DNA of 64,000 nt from Limenecus sp048360435. Its GTDB lineage: Bacteria > Cyanobacteriota > Vampirovibrionia > Gastranaerophilales > Gastranaerophilaceae. Location of the stretch: NCBI GenBank assembly GCA_048360435.1, contig DBGCOP010000034.1, positions 1 to 64,000 of the forward strand. The letters run 5' to 3'. Both the position numbers and the translations under genes were made by a program. Below, in pieces: positions 15,604-24,883 of the stretch (position 1 is the stretch's first letter; each line of letters begins with the position of its first letter). The notes under the pieces are model-generated. The model was not told the DNA's origin. It saw only the letters and a list, made by a program, of their open reading frames with translations, and made no database searches.

Positions 15604-16839
15604 ATGTCTGTTGACGATACTTTGGTTATGATTCTCGCGGGCGGTGAAGGAAAAAGACTTTATCCTTTAACAAGAGACCGAGCAAAACCGGCTGTTCCTT
15701 TTGGCGGAAGGTATCGTATCATAGACTTTGTTATAAATAATTTTATCAATTCGGGTTTTTACAGGCTGAAAATTCTGACACAGTATAAATCAGATTCCTT
15801 GAACAAACATATTTTAAGAACTTGGCCATTATCTCCCATTATTAACCAATATGTTGATCTTGTGCCTGCTCAGATGAGAATAGACGGTCACTGGTATAAA
15901 GGTACGGCTGATGCTGTTTTTCAAAATATACACCATATCTTGAGCGAGGACAGCTCTTATGTAGCAGTGTTTGGCGGCGACCATATATATAAAATGAACG
16001 TTGCTTCAATGCGTGACTTTCACAAAGAACATGATGCTGATTTAACAATCTCTGCGATTCCGATTCCGATTGAAGAAGCAGGTGAATATGGCATTATGGA
16101 GGTTGATGAAAACTGGCATCTCACGAATTTTGTTGAAAAACCTAAAACAAGACCCAAGCACATCCCCGGTGATGAAACAAAATGTCTTGCTTCTATGGGA
16201 AATTATATCTTTAAACGTAATAAACTTATTGAAGAATTGCGCATTGATGCTGACATTCAGACATCTAACCACGATTTTGGCAAAAACGTTATTCCGAAAA
16301 TGCTTGAGCAAGGTGACAAAATTTATGTTTATGACTTTGCACAAAATGAATTCCCCGGCATGGAAGAGTCTGAAAGAGGTTACTGGCGTGACGTGGGAAC
16401 AATGGACGCTTACTGGCAGGCGAATATGGATTTGTTAGCTTATGATCCTGAATTCAATCTTTATACAAAAGAGTGGCCTTTGAGAACTTTCAATTATAAC
16501 TATCCTCCGGCTAAATTTATCTGGGAGGAACTTGAAAGAAGAGGTATGGCTACGAATTCTCTTGTTTCTGAAGGTTGTATTATTTCGGGCGGTACTCTTT
16601 CAAGATGTATTCTCTCGCCAAAAGTCAGAATCAACAGCTTTTCAAGTATTGTTGATTCAATAATCATGGAAAATGTTAATGTCGGCAGACATTCTCATAT
16701 CCAAAAAGCAATTATAGATAAGAATGTAGATATACCGCCTTATACAAAAATCGGTTTTGACAGAGAAGAAGATGAGGCACGCGGATTCTTTGTCTCAGAA
16801 GGCGGAGTGACAGTTGTGCCAAAGGGAGCGAAACTTTGA
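15604..16839 (+). CDS. glgC: glucose-1-phosphate adenylyltransferase
   Basis: GlgC makes ADP-glucose from ATP and glucose-1-phosphate, the committed step of bacterial glycogen synthesis. The 411-residue protein has the nucleotidyltransferase signature AGGEGKRLYPLTRDRAKPAVPFGG at residues 12-35, the GTADAVFQNIHHI and FGGDHIYKM motifs, and a left-handed beta-helix C-terminal domain (SEGCIISGGTLSRCILSPKVRI). The length matches allosteric bacterial enzymes. AGGAGTG precedes the ATG. It overlaps the next gene by four bases, linking glycogen storage transcriptionally to an envelope thioredoxin and two pilins. Confidence 0.96.
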   Translation: MSVDDTLVMILAGGEGKRLYPLTRDRAKPAVPFGGRYRIIDFVINNFINSGFYRLKILTQYKSDSLNKHILRTWPLSPIINQYVDLVPAQMRIDGHWYKGTADAVFQNIHHILSEDSSYVAVFGGDHIYKMNVASMRDFHKEHDADLTISAIPIPIEEAGEYGIMEVDENWHLTNFVEKPKTRPKHIPGDETKCLASMGNYIFKRNKLIEELRIDADIQTSNHDFGKNVIPKMLEQGDKIYVYDFAQNEFPGMEESERGYWRDVGTMDAYWQANMDLLAYDPEFNLYTKEWPLRTFNYNYPPAKFIWEELERRGMATNSLVSEGCIISGGTLSRCILSPKVRINSFSSIVDSIIMENVNVGRHSHIQKAIIDKNVDIPPYTKIGFDREEDEARGFFVSEGGVTVVPKGAKL

Positions 16840-17309
16840 AAAAGAACGTTAAATATTCATTGATTGCGGGAATAATATTAGTAATAACATTAATTACTGT
16901 AACAAGCTGTATGGCTATCCTGCCAAAAGCCAATATGAAACCCTCTGACTATGATACGGGTCTCACATATGAACAGGCTGCCACAGAGGACAAGCCCATG
17001 CTTGCTGTATTTTATGTTGACTGGTGTACATACTGCAAAAAATTTATGCCTAGAATGGACAAAGTCAGAAATATAAATAAGGATGACTTTAATTTTGTTC
17101 TCATAAATGTGGAAAATCCCCAAAATGAACCTCTGGTTAGAGAATATAGAATTTCAGGCTATCCTGCGGTTTACATAATAGATCCAAAGTATGACAACAG
17201 AGTCCACATCGACAATCCTTTCCTCGAATCGGTCGATGACTTGAATAAAGAAGTATCTCGTTATAAAAACTTTAGAAATTTAATTAAAAAGGGCGATTCA
17301 TGCAAATAA
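16836..17309 (+). CDS. thioredoxin-like lipoprotein
   Basis: The 157-residue protein starts with a basic-hydrophobic signal sequence ending in a plausible lipobox (VTSC, Cys25), so it is probably lipid-anchored outside the cytoplasmic membrane. A thioredoxin fold follows, with the redox motif WCTYC (Cys64 and Cys67) and the cis-proline region YRISGYPAVYIID. It may reduce or form disulfides in exported proteins. The two downstream pilins contain cysteines and are reasonable clients (inference). It starts with TTG overlapping the glgC stop (TTGA) and overlaps the next gene by ten bases. Confidence 0.85.
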   Translation: MKKNVKYSLIAGIILVITLITVTSCMAILPKANMKPSDYDTGLTYEQAATEDKPMLAVFYVDWCTYCKKFMPRMDKVRNINKDDFNFVLINVENPQNEPLVREYRISGYPAVYIIDPKYDNRVHIDNPFLESVDDLNKEVSRYKNFRNLIKKGDSCK

Positions 17310-17923
17310 ACAAAAAATCGGCAATGACACTGGCAGAAGTACTTATGGTTCTGGTTATAATAGGCACGGTTTCTGCTTTAACTGTTCCCGGACTGAAAAA
17401 ATACTCACAGCGGTCCGAATATGCCAAACTTGCTCAAAAAGGATATAACACACTTCAAGGTGCATTTGACCTTGCTGTTGCTAATGAAGAAAAAGACCCT
17501 GATGAGTGGTCAGGTACTAACGTTGCAAGCTTTCTGCTGAGGGACTATCTTGGAAAATATATGAACAAAGCAGAAGACTGCTCAGCTTCTTACGGTTCAT
17601 CGAACAGCTGTTTTAAAGGAATAACACCTTATTCTGGCGGTACTGTACAAACGCCAAGCGTACGTTCAATGATTCTTCCTGACGGAATTTCAATCTCGGC
17701 TTCAGGTAATAATTCCGGCGGAGTTGCTATGAATGCTTTTATTGTGGATGTTAACGGGCCGAATGAACCAAACAGAGAAGGCGTTGACATATTTATTTTT
17801 AATTATGGAAAATATAATGCTAACTGTACTGCAACGGCTTCTGACGGTCAGTGGAAATTCTGTCCTGCCAATAACCATACACGCCAGCTTATGGAAGACG
17901 GCTGGAGAATTACATACTGGTAA
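17300..17923 (+). CDS. type IV pilin-like protein (pseudopilin)
   Basis: The 207-residue protein begins with a short leader and the prepilin cleavage/methylation motif, SAMTLAEVLMVLVIIGTVSALTVPGLKKYS; the usual glycine before the cut site is an alanine and the phenylalanine a methionine. The hydrophobic helix is followed by a globular domain containing VDVNGPNEPNREGVDIFIF and a C terminus ending DGWRITYW. The DVNG...PN..G.D.F block is shared by four other proteins in this window and recalls the calcium-loop region of GspG pseudopilins. It overlaps the thioredoxin-like gene by ten bases. Confidence 0.88.
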   Translation: MQINKKSAMTLAEVLMVLVIIGTVSALTVPGLKKYSQRSEYAKLAQKGYNTLQGAFDLAVANEEKDPDEWSGTNVASFLLRDYLGKYMNKAEDCSASYGSSNSCFKGITPYSGGTVQTPSVRSMILPDGISISASGNNSGGVAMNAFIVDVNGPNEPNREGVDIFIFNYGKYNANCTATASDGQWKFCPANNHTRQLMEDGWRITYW

Positions 17924-17961
17924 GTTCGAAGTGGATTTATATAGAAAGGTCTCAAAAAAAT

Positions 17962-18543
17962 ATGATGTTTGATAAGAAAAATGCAATGACATATATTGAA
18001 TTGATAATGGTAATTGCTATCATTGGAACGGTGTCGGCTGTTTCTTTACCTGCATTGAAAAGACATTCACAAAAGACTGAATTCGCTGCACTCGCGAAAA
18101 AAGCATATACTGACCTTGAAGATGCAATGGATAATGCTGTGTTGACAGAAGGACCTATGAGAAATTGGGATTTTTCTTCAAATGCTACATTCTGTTCAAA
18201 ATATCTGGCCCCTAATATGAATGTAATGAAAAATAACTGTGATGCAACAACGCCTTCAATTACAACAAGGTCAATGATGACTATGCAGGTAGCAGAGTGT
18301 GACGGCTCATTCTGTCACGTTCACGTTGATGTAAATGGAAATAAAAGACCAAACCTTGTCGGCAAAGATTTTTTTGAATTTCAGGTCAGCAGGGTAGACA
18401 AAGGCGGAATCTATACTGCTGAATCTGTGCAGCCTGCTTCTCACGGCGGAGCAAATCTCTTGAGGCAGAACGGCTGGAAATTTACTGACAGGCTCTGGCG
18501 TTGTGAATGGACAACCAACAACGGCAATAACTGCGGTTTATGA
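17962..18543 (+). CDS. type IV pilin-like protein (pseudopilin)
   Basis: The 193-residue product has the prepilin N terminus NAMTYIELIMVIAIIGTVSAVSLPALKRHS, with Glu5 of the mature helix retained. A globular part carries HVDVNGNKRPNLVGKDFFEF and cysteines at several positions. The C-terminal LLRQNGWKFTDRLWRCEW parallels the upstream pilin's tail, so the two are paralogues. It is 38 bases downstream of that gene and ends the glgC run. ATG at 17965 is an equally possible start. It probably inserts as a minor pilin of a type IV pilus or type II secretion system. Confidence 0.88.
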   Translation: MMFDKKNAMTYIELIMVIAIIGTVSAVSLPALKRHSQKTEFAALAKKAYTDLEDAMDNAVLTEGPMRNWDFSSNATFCSKYLAPNMNVMKNNCDATTPSITTRSMMTMQVAECDGSFCHVHVDVNGNKRPNLVGKDFFEFQVSRVDKGGIYTAESVQPASHGGANLLRQNGWKFTDRLWRCEWTTNNGNNCGL

Positions 18544-18584
18544 TTTTCTGAAAAATTTCCACCTGTTGTACTATTGCAAACCTC

Positions 18585-18618
18585 TTGCTATTAGATATGA
18601 TTGTTATTATAATAACAA
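18585..18618 (+). promoter_or_regulatory. RND operon promoter with perfect 18-bp palindromic operator
   Basis: TTGCTA (18585-18590) and TATAAT (18608-18613), 17 bases apart, form a strong sigma-70 promoter. The -10 box lies inside the perfect palindrome TTGTTATTATAATAACAA (18601-18618). Such placement is typical of TetR- or MarR-type repressor sites that block polymerase. The ends also match Rex half-sites (TTGTTA...TAACAA). Confidence 0.8.
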
Positions 18619-18649
18619 TTAATAATCCGTAGGGAAGAGGACGTTTACA

Positions 18650-19837
18650 ATGAATAAAAAATTATTATTAGGAATAATTATAGCCATAATAATTATTCCT
18701 ATTGTTTTCAATAAAGCAGCAGGTATAATAGGCGCAAAAATTATGGCAGAAATGCAAAAAAAACCGACGCCTGTTGATGTTGCTATTTCAGAAGAAACCG
18801 AGATTTACCCTCAGACAGAATCTGTCGGACGTATCGAGGCAAAGTATTCTGTGGATGTTGTTGCGAGAATCAACGGCTGGCTCCAGAAAAGATATTTTCA
18901 AGAAGGTGCTTTCGTAAAAAAAGGTCAGACTCTGTTTTTGATTCAGCCAAATGAATATGCAATTGCGGTACAGCAGGCTCAAGCTGCTGTCAGACAGGCA
19001 CAGGCCGCTTTGATAAATTCCGAAAAAGAATTGAAACGTGCTCAAGAACTCGTAAAAAACGATTTTGTGAGCAAATCATATTATGATCAGGCACTTGCCA
19101 CAAGAGACCAGAACAAAGCTACTCTTGATGTGAACAAGGCTAATCTTGCTTCTGCAAAGTTAAATTTGAGTTATACCAAAATAGCCTCACCTGTTGACGG
19201 AAAAGTCGGAAAAATCCTTATCACGGAAGGCAACCTTGTTAATTCACAGTCAGGGCCTTTGACAAAAATAGTTTCAACAAGCCCTATTTATGCATACTTT
19301 AACATTAAAAGCGAGGACTATCTTCAATATATGAAAAAAGCACTCGATCCGAAATGTTGTGAATTGTCAGGTATGGACGTAAAAATTAAACTTTCTGACG
19401 GGACAGAATATCATGAAAAAGGCAAACTCGAATTTGTGAACAACGAGGTTGACCAGACCGCCGGGACAATAGCTTTGAGAGCTACTTTTCAGAACAAAGA
19501 CAACCTTCTTGTCCCCGGAGATTTTGTGAATGTTACTGCTATTTCAAAATCACCGACAAAGGTGGTTGTTGTTCCTCAAATAGCTGTCTCAGACAGTACA
19601 AACGGAACTTTTGTCTGGACAATTAATGATAAAAGTCAGGCAAAACAAAAATATGTAAAAATTGCTACAAAACAATACGGTGACAAATGGATTGTCACTG
19701 AAGGGCTTGAACCCGGCGAAAAAGTTATTACAAAAGGCTTTCAAAGACTTAGAGACGGCGCAAATGTCGTAATAGACGAAAAAGCAGCTGCTCAGGCAGA
19801 AGAAAAGCAAGCTGATGAAGATAAAGGTAAAAAATAA
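18650..19837 (+). CDS. RND efflux periplasmic adaptor subunit
   Basis: This membrane fusion protein would link the inner-membrane RND pump to the outer-membrane channel. The 395-residue chain has an N-terminal membrane helix (residues 4-24), a first beta-barrel/lipoyl half (VDVVARINGWLQKRYFQEGAFVKKGQTLFLIQP), a coiled-coil hairpin (about 100-170, QAQAAVRQAQAALINSEKELKRAQELV), the second lipoyl half (YTKIASPVDGKVGKILITEGNLV) and the barrel and proximal domains. It is the first gene of the operon, four bases before the pump gene. Confidence 0.94.
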   Translation: MNKKLLLGIIIAIIIIPIVFNKAAGIIGAKIMAEMQKKPTPVDVAISEETEIYPQTESVGRIEAKYSVDVVARINGWLQKRYFQEGAFVKKGQTLFLIQPNEYAIAVQQAQAAVRQAQAALINSEKELKRAQELVKNDFVSKSYYDQALATRDQNKATLDVNKANLASAKLNLSYTKIASPVDGKVGKILITEGNLVNSQSGPLTKIVSTSPIYAYFNIKSEDYLQYMKKALDPKCCELSGMDVKIKLSDGTEYHEKGKLEFVNNEVDQTAGTIALRATFQNKDNLLVPGDFVNVTAISKSPTKVVVVPQIAVSDSTNGTFVWTINDKSQAKQKYVKIATKQYGDKWIVTEGLEPGEKVITKGFQRLRDGANVVIDEKAAAQAEEKQADEDKGKK

Positions 19838-19840
19838 TCA

Positions 19841-22800
19841 ATGGATAACAATCAGAATAATCAAAATAATAAAGATTTATATTTCTTTATACGAAAACCC
19901 AGATTTGCTATTGTAATATCTATTTTTATTACACTGGTTGGTGCAATATCAATGCTTGGGTTGAAATTGGAAAAATATCCGAACATTACCCCGCCCCAGA
20001 TTATGGTGAGTGCATCATATCCCGGTGCGAGTGCTGACGTTGTCGAATCATCTGTTGCATCTCTTCTCGAATCCCAAATTAACGGTGTAGAAGATATGCT
20101 CTATATGATTTCAACAAGCTCGGATGAGTCATATCAGCTCCAGATTTATTTCAAAGTCGGCTCTGACAGAAACATTGACCTTGTAAATGTCCAAAACAGA
20201 ATCCAGCAGATTCAGCCGAAATTGCCGGAAGACGTTAAAAGGCTCGGGGTTACGGCAAAACAACAGGTGTCAGGTGCCGGTGTTGCGATTTTGAACCTTG
20301 CTTCCACAGACGGAAGATATTCACAGCTTGATGTAACAAACTATGCTTCAATTTTCATCAAAGATGAAATAGCCCGTCTGCCGGGTGTCGGTGAGGTAAA
20401 CGTATACGGTGCAGGCAACTATTCTATGAGAATATGGCTGGATACGGAAAAAATGGCAAACCTGAATGTATCCGTACTCGAAGTCCAAAATGCCATTAAT
20501 ACCCAAAACGTTCAAGTGTCGGCAGGTGCACTCGGCCAGGAACCCGGACCTGACAAACAACGTTTTCAAATTACCTTGAGAACAAAAGGAAGGCTTCTTG
20601 AACCTTCCGAGTTCGAAAATATAATTGTCCGTTCCAATAGAGACGGTTCTAATATTAGAATAAAAGACATTGCACGTGTTGAACTGGGGTCTGAAACTTA
20701 TTCCAGAAACGGTAAAGTTGACGGAAAACCTGCTGCTTTAATGCAGATTGTTCAGATTCCCGGTGCGAATGCCATTGATATTGTAAACGAAGTCGAAAAG
20801 AAAATGGCAGAAATCAAAAAGACGATTCCTGACGGTATGGAGCTGGCAATGGTGCATGATGATACTTTGTTCATCAGAGAATCTATGAAAGAGGTTGTTA
20901 AAACAATCATTGAAACTTCTATAATCGTTGTGGCAATCATCTTTATCTTTTTGGGGGACCCGAGAGCTACTCTCGTTCCTTTGATTGCGATTCCTGTTTC
21001 GTTAATCGGTACGTTTGCAGCATTGCCTGTGTTTGACATGTCGATTAACCTTTTGACCCTGTTTGCGATGGTATTGGCTGTTGCAACCGTAGTCGACGAT
21101 GCTATTGTTGTAATCGAAAACGTAAAACGACATCTGGAGGACGGCAAATCACCTGTTGAAGCTACCCAGATAACAATGCAGGAAATCGGCGGTGCGCTTG
21201 TTTCAATGGCACTTGTTTTGATGGCTGTATTTGTTCCTGTCAGCTTTATGCCGGGCTTGTCCGGTTTGATGTACAAACAGTTTGCTGTTTGTATTGCAAT
21301 TTCAATTGCACTGTCGGCAGTTTGCGCTCTGACCTTGTCTCCGGCGTTGTGCTCAATTATTTTGAGACATGAGGATCCTGACAGAAAACCGTCAAACAAA
21401 ATTTCAGCAGCAATAAAATGGCTGTTTATGGAGTTTAACGTTTACTTCCAAAAATTGACGGATATTTATATACATTACGTAAAAATACTTGTTTACAATA
21501 AAAAACTTACGCTGATTATATACGGCGGAATCATAGCTCTTATGCTGATTTTGTTCAAAGTCATTCCGACAGGCTTTATTCCTGATGAGGATCAGGCTGT
21601 TTTGATGTCTCAGATTAACCTTCCTGCCGGTGCTTCGCTTGCGAGAACAACAGAAGTAACCGAAAGAATGGACAAAATTCTTCAAAATATTGACGGAGTG
21701 GAAGGCAGAATCGTATTCGTAGGTATGGGACCTTCGAACCAGGCGTTTATGGTAATCAGACTTGATGAATGGGAAAAACGTGAGTTTAATATCTTTCAAA
21801 AAGCAATCAGAATGTTGCAGGGAAAAGAAACAGATTTGAGTCTTGATGCAATTCTGGGCAGAATAAGAAAAGAATTTTCACAGATAAAAGATGCACAAAT
21901 CGGTGTATTCTCGCCTCCGGCTATTTCCGGTATGAGTATGCTCGGCGGTTTCGAATTCCAGATGCTGTCCAAGGGTGAATATACACCTCAGGAATTGGAA
22001 CAGTTTGCGAATAAACTTATCCTTGCTGCGAACCAGAATAAAGATTTGTCTAACGTTTATACACAATATCAGGCGAATATGCTCCAGTATATTGTTGATA
22101 TAGATTATGACAAAGCTCTGGCACAGGGAATTGATTTGACGGAATTGTACAGCACTCTGTCTTCAACACTTGGTACATATTATGTAAATGACTTTAATAA
22201 ATTGGGCCGTGTATTCAGGGTGCAGCTTCAGGCAGAACAAAAATTCAGAAGAAGTGCAAACGATTTGAGCGGCATATATGTTAAAAACAATGCCGGTGTA
22301 ATGGTTCCTATCACGACGGTAGTTTCATTGCAGCAATCAGTCGGTGCAGGTTCGATTACGAGATATAACCAGTACAGAAACGTTCAGTTTGCAGGTAACG
22401 CTGCTGAAGGAAAGAGTTCAGGTGAAGCTATGGCTGCTATGGAACAGGTGGCTAATGAAGTTTTACCGAAAGATATGGGCTTTGAATGGTCAGGTACTTC
22501 AAAACAGGAAATTGAATCAGGCGGACAAACTACGACAATTATTGCTCTTGCATTAACGTTCGTATATCTGTTCCTTGTTGCTCTGTATGAGAGCTGGTCA
22601 ATTCCGTTTGCGGTACTGTTAATTTGTCCTCTTGCGGCAGCCGGTGCTCTTTTGTTCCAGCTTATGATGGGGCAGGCCTTCGACCTTTACTCTCAGGTAG
22701 GTATGATTATGCTTATCGGTCTTGCTGCAAAACAGGCAATTTTGATTGTAGAGTTTGCGAAGGTTCTCCACGAAGATGAGGGCAAGTCTATTGAAGATGC

Positions 22801-23065
22801 AGCTATCGAAGCGGCACATATCAGGTTCAGGGCGATTATGATGACGGTTGTAGCCTTTGTTGTCGGTATGCTTCCGTTGATTCTCGCCCACGGTGCAGGT
22901 GCTTCGTCCAGAATTTCCGTTGGTTCCACAGTGTTCGGCGGTATGATGGCAGCAGGTACTATCGGTACTGTTATGACACCTGCGTTTTACGTAATCATTC
23001 AGCACTTTGTTGACTTTGTGATGAAAAAAAACGGGTCAAAGAATGTGGAAAATGAACAAAAATAA
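19841..23065 (+). CDS. RND multidrug efflux pump, inner-membrane transporter
   Basis: The 1074-residue protein is a full-length AcrB/MexB-type (HAE1) proton antiporter that exports hydrophobic compounds from the periplasm. It has the first membrane helix at about residues 22-40, the porter loop GVGEVNVYGAGNYSMRIWLD, and proton-relay aspartates in helix 4 (LAVATVVDDAIVVIENVKRH). It also has the PTGFIPDEDQ segment that starts the second large loop and a second six-helix bundle ending GTVMTPAFYVII. Substrates cannot be read from sequence. It lies between adaptor and TolC genes. Confidence 0.96.
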   Translation: MDNNQNNQNNKDLYFFIRKPRFAIVISIFITLVGAISMLGLKLEKYPNITPPQIMVSASYPGASADVVESSVASLLESQINGVEDMLYMISTSSDESYQLQIYFKVGSDRNIDLVNVQNRIQQIQPKLPEDVKRLGVTAKQQVSGAGVAILNLASTDGRYSQLDVTNYASIFIKDEIARLPGVGEVNVYGAGNYSMRIWLDTEKMANLNVSVLEVQNAINTQNVQVSAGALGQEPGPDKQRFQITLRTKGRLLEPSEFENIIVRSNRDGSNIRIKDIARVELGSETYSRNGKVDGKPAALMQIVQIPGANAIDIVNEVEKKMAEIKKTIPDGMELAMVHDDTLFIRESMKEVVKTIIETSIIVVAIIFIFLGDPRATLVPLIAIPVSLIGTFAALPVFDMSINLLTLFAMVLAVATVVDDAIVVIENVKRHLEDGKSPVEATQITMQEIGGALVSMALVLMAVFVPVSFMPGLSGLMYKQFAVCIAISIALSAVCALTLSPALCSIILRHEDPDRKPSNKISAAIKWLFMEFNVYFQKLTDIYIHYVKILVYNKKLTLIIYGGIIALMLILFKVIPTGFIPDEDQAVLMSQINLPAGASLARTTEVTERMDKILQNIDGVEGRIVFVGMGPSNQAFMVIRLDEWEKREFNIFQKAIRMLQGKETDLSLDAILGRIRKEFSQIKDAQIGVFSPPAISGMSMLGGFEFQMLSKGEYTPQELEQFANKLILAANQNKDLSNVYTQYQANMLQYIVDIDYDKALAQGIDLTELYSTLSSTLGTYYVNDFNKLGRVFRVQLQAEQKFRRSANDLSGIYVKNNAGVMVPITTVVSLQQSVGAGSITRYNQYRNVQFAGNAAEGKSSGEAMAAMEQVANEVLPKDMGFEWSGTSKQEIESGGQTTTIIALALTFVYLFLVALYESWSIPFAVLLICPLAAAGALLFQLMMGQAFDLYSQVGMIMLIGLAAKQAILIVEFAKVLHEDEGKSIEDAAIEAAHIRFRAIMMTVVAFVVGMLPLILAHGAGASSRISVGSTVFGGMMAAGTIGTVMTPAFYVIIQHFVDFVMKKNGSKNVENEQK

Positions 23066-23106
23066 CACAATAATATTTACTAATACTCAAAAATTTGAGG
23101 GAAGCA

Positions 23107-24873
23107 ATGAATAAGAATCCAATTACATTAAGTAAGGCATTAATAATATCTTTGATAACAGCAGGTCTGATGAGTTTTTCAGGCGGTGATGCTTTTTCAA
23201 TGAATTTGAACTTTTTGAAAAAGAAGGACGGACAATCTGTTGAAAAAACTCAAAAAACAGATAAAGCAGAAAAAACAGATAAAGCAGAAAAAACGGATAA
23301 AGCAGAAAAAACGGATAAGCCTGCAAAGTCCCAAAAAACTGCAAAGCCGAAAAAAACTAAAAAAGTTAAAAAGGCTAAAAAAGAAAAATATGATGACACA
23401 GTTGTTACGGCAAAAACAGACAAAAATAAGCCTTCTGTTAAAATCATCGTAAAAGGTAAAAAAACAGATAAGGAAACAAAACCTGAAAAGAAAGCAAAGC
23501 TGAAAAAAGATAAAAAAGAAAAAAAGGCAAAAACAAATGCGCCTGAAGAAAAAGAAATCAAGCTTCAACAGTCTTCTCAAGAAGCAAAGACAGGTACAGA
23601 GGATGCTTTTGCTCCCTCAAAAGCTGTCGAGGGTTCTGTCTCCGCTGTGCATATCATTTCTGTTGACGATTGTGTAAAGATTGCACTTGAGCATAATCCG
23701 ACTATTCTTTCACAATTAATAAGCAAGGATATTTATAAGAACCAGATAGCTCAGGCGTGGTCAAATTATTTCCCGACGTTGAATGCTCAAGTCAGCTACT
23801 CTCGTAACGATATGATGGTTACGAACTTTGCTTTCCCGATGCAGAAGTATAACCTTTGGAATATGCCAAATGTCGGTTTTAACCAGCTTTTGTACGACTT
23901 TGGTAAAACAGGTGCTCAAGCTGGTGTAGCCAAAAAGACCTATGAAGCATCGAGAGAAACCTTGCAAGCAGGCATAAATGATGTTGTTTATCAGGTGAAA
24001 AATGCTTATTACAACCAGTTGTTTTTACAGCAGCAGGTATCTGTTTATGAAGATTCAGTGCTTCAATACCAGATTCACCTTGAACAGGCAAAAGCCTACT
24101 ATGCAATTGGAGGAAAGGCTAAAATTGATGTTTCTACCGCCCAGTATAATCTTGATAATACGAAGCTTACTCTTGTTCAGGCGAAAAATGCTGTTGAAAG
24201 CGGATTTGCACAGTTAACAAATGCAATGGGCGTTCCAGAGTTTTCAAAATTTGATATTCAAGACAGCCTTGAAAGACGAAAATATGATATAACTTTTGAT
24301 GAATCTTTGAAGACTGCTTATGAACAGAGTCCTACACTTCTTGCGGCTAAAAAGAAAATGGAGGGTTCAAAACTTCTTGTAAAATCTTCAAAAGTTGCAT
24401 TTTTGCCTAACCTCACCGGTTTTGGCTCTTATTCAAAAGGCGGAGGAAAACCGTCAAAGGATTACGGCTATCAGCTGGGTGCACAATTGTCTTATTCAAA
24501 TCTTAACCTGCTTTTGCTGAAACAACAGGTAGATGAAGCGACATTGACCTACAAAAAGGATCAGGCTGATTATGAAACACAGCGTCAAAAACTTTATCTT
24601 GATGTGAAACAGGCATATATTCAGCTGAAAAATTCACAAGAGTCCATTCCCGTTGCCCGTTCATCAATGGATGTGGCAAAAGAACGTTATGAGCTTGCTG
24701 CCGGAAGATATAAAGCAGGTCTTGGCGATGCAATCGAGCTTAAGGATGCACAGAATGAATATATGAATGCAAAACTTCAATATTACAACACTCTTATGCA
24801 GTATCATATTTCTGCTGCTAACCTTGAGAGAGTAATCGGTGCTCCGTTGACGGCTACCGATGTCAGCCTTTAG
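23107..24873 (+). CDS. TolC-family outer-membrane efflux channel with lysine-rich N-terminal extension
   Basis: The 588-residue protein has a signal peptide (about 1-30), then a very lysine-rich low-complexity region (about 38-165) containing KTDKAE repeats, and then a complete outer-membrane efflux protein domain. Two repeats begin VDDCVKIALEHNPTILSQLISKDIYKNQIAQAWSNYFPTLNAQVSYS and FDESLKTAYEQSPTLLAAKKKMEGSKLLVKSSKVAFLPNLTGFGSYS. ATG 23107 has GAGGGA five bases ahead; an in-frame TTG at 23095 is rejected. It completes the RND tripartite system. The lysine-rich insert is unusual for TolC and may contact peptidoglycan or surface polymers (inference). Confidence 0.92.
   Translation: MNKNPITLSKALIISLITAGLMSFSGGDAFSMNLNFLKKKDGQSVEKTQKTDKAEKTDKAEKTDKAEKTDKPAKSQKTAKPKKTKKVKKAKKEKYDDTVVTAKTDKNKPSVKIIVKGKKTDKETKPEKKAKLKKDKKEKKAKTNAPEEKEIKLQQSSQEAKTGTEDAFAPSKAVEGSVSAVHIISVDDCVKIALEHNPTILSQLISKDIYKNQIAQAWSNYFPTLNAQVSYSRNDMMVTNFAFPMQKYNLWNMPNVGFNQLLYDFGKTGAQAGVAKKTYEASRETLQAGINDVVYQVKNAYYNQLFLQQQVSVYEDSVLQYQIHLEQAKAYYAIGGKAKIDVSTAQYNLDNTKLTLVQAKNAVESGFAQLTNAMGVPEFSKFDIQDSLERRKYDITFDESLKTAYEQSPTLLAAKKKMEGSKLLVKSSKVAFLPNLTGFGSYSKGGGKPSKDYGYQLGAQLSYSNLNLLLLKQQVDEATLTYKKDQADYETQRQKLYLDVKQAYIQLKNSQESIPVARSSMDVAKERYELAAGRYKAGLGDAIELKDAQNEYMNAKLQYYNTLMQYHISAANLERVIGAPLTATDVSL
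23254..23325 (+). repeat. 18-bp tandem repeat in the TolC-like gene
   Basis: Three near-identical 18-base units coding KTDKAE and a fourth diverging to KTDKPA lie in tandem. The unit is a multiple of three, so slippage would change length without shifting frame. High identity at synonymous sites suggests recent expansion. Confidence 0.85.
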
Positions 24874-24883
24874 AGTTAAAAAT

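Noticed and set aside
20752..21399. Minus-strand open frame of 215 codons inside the RND pump gene
   Set aside because: The plus-strand AcrB-type gene is certain and this frame has no start context or recognisable domain.
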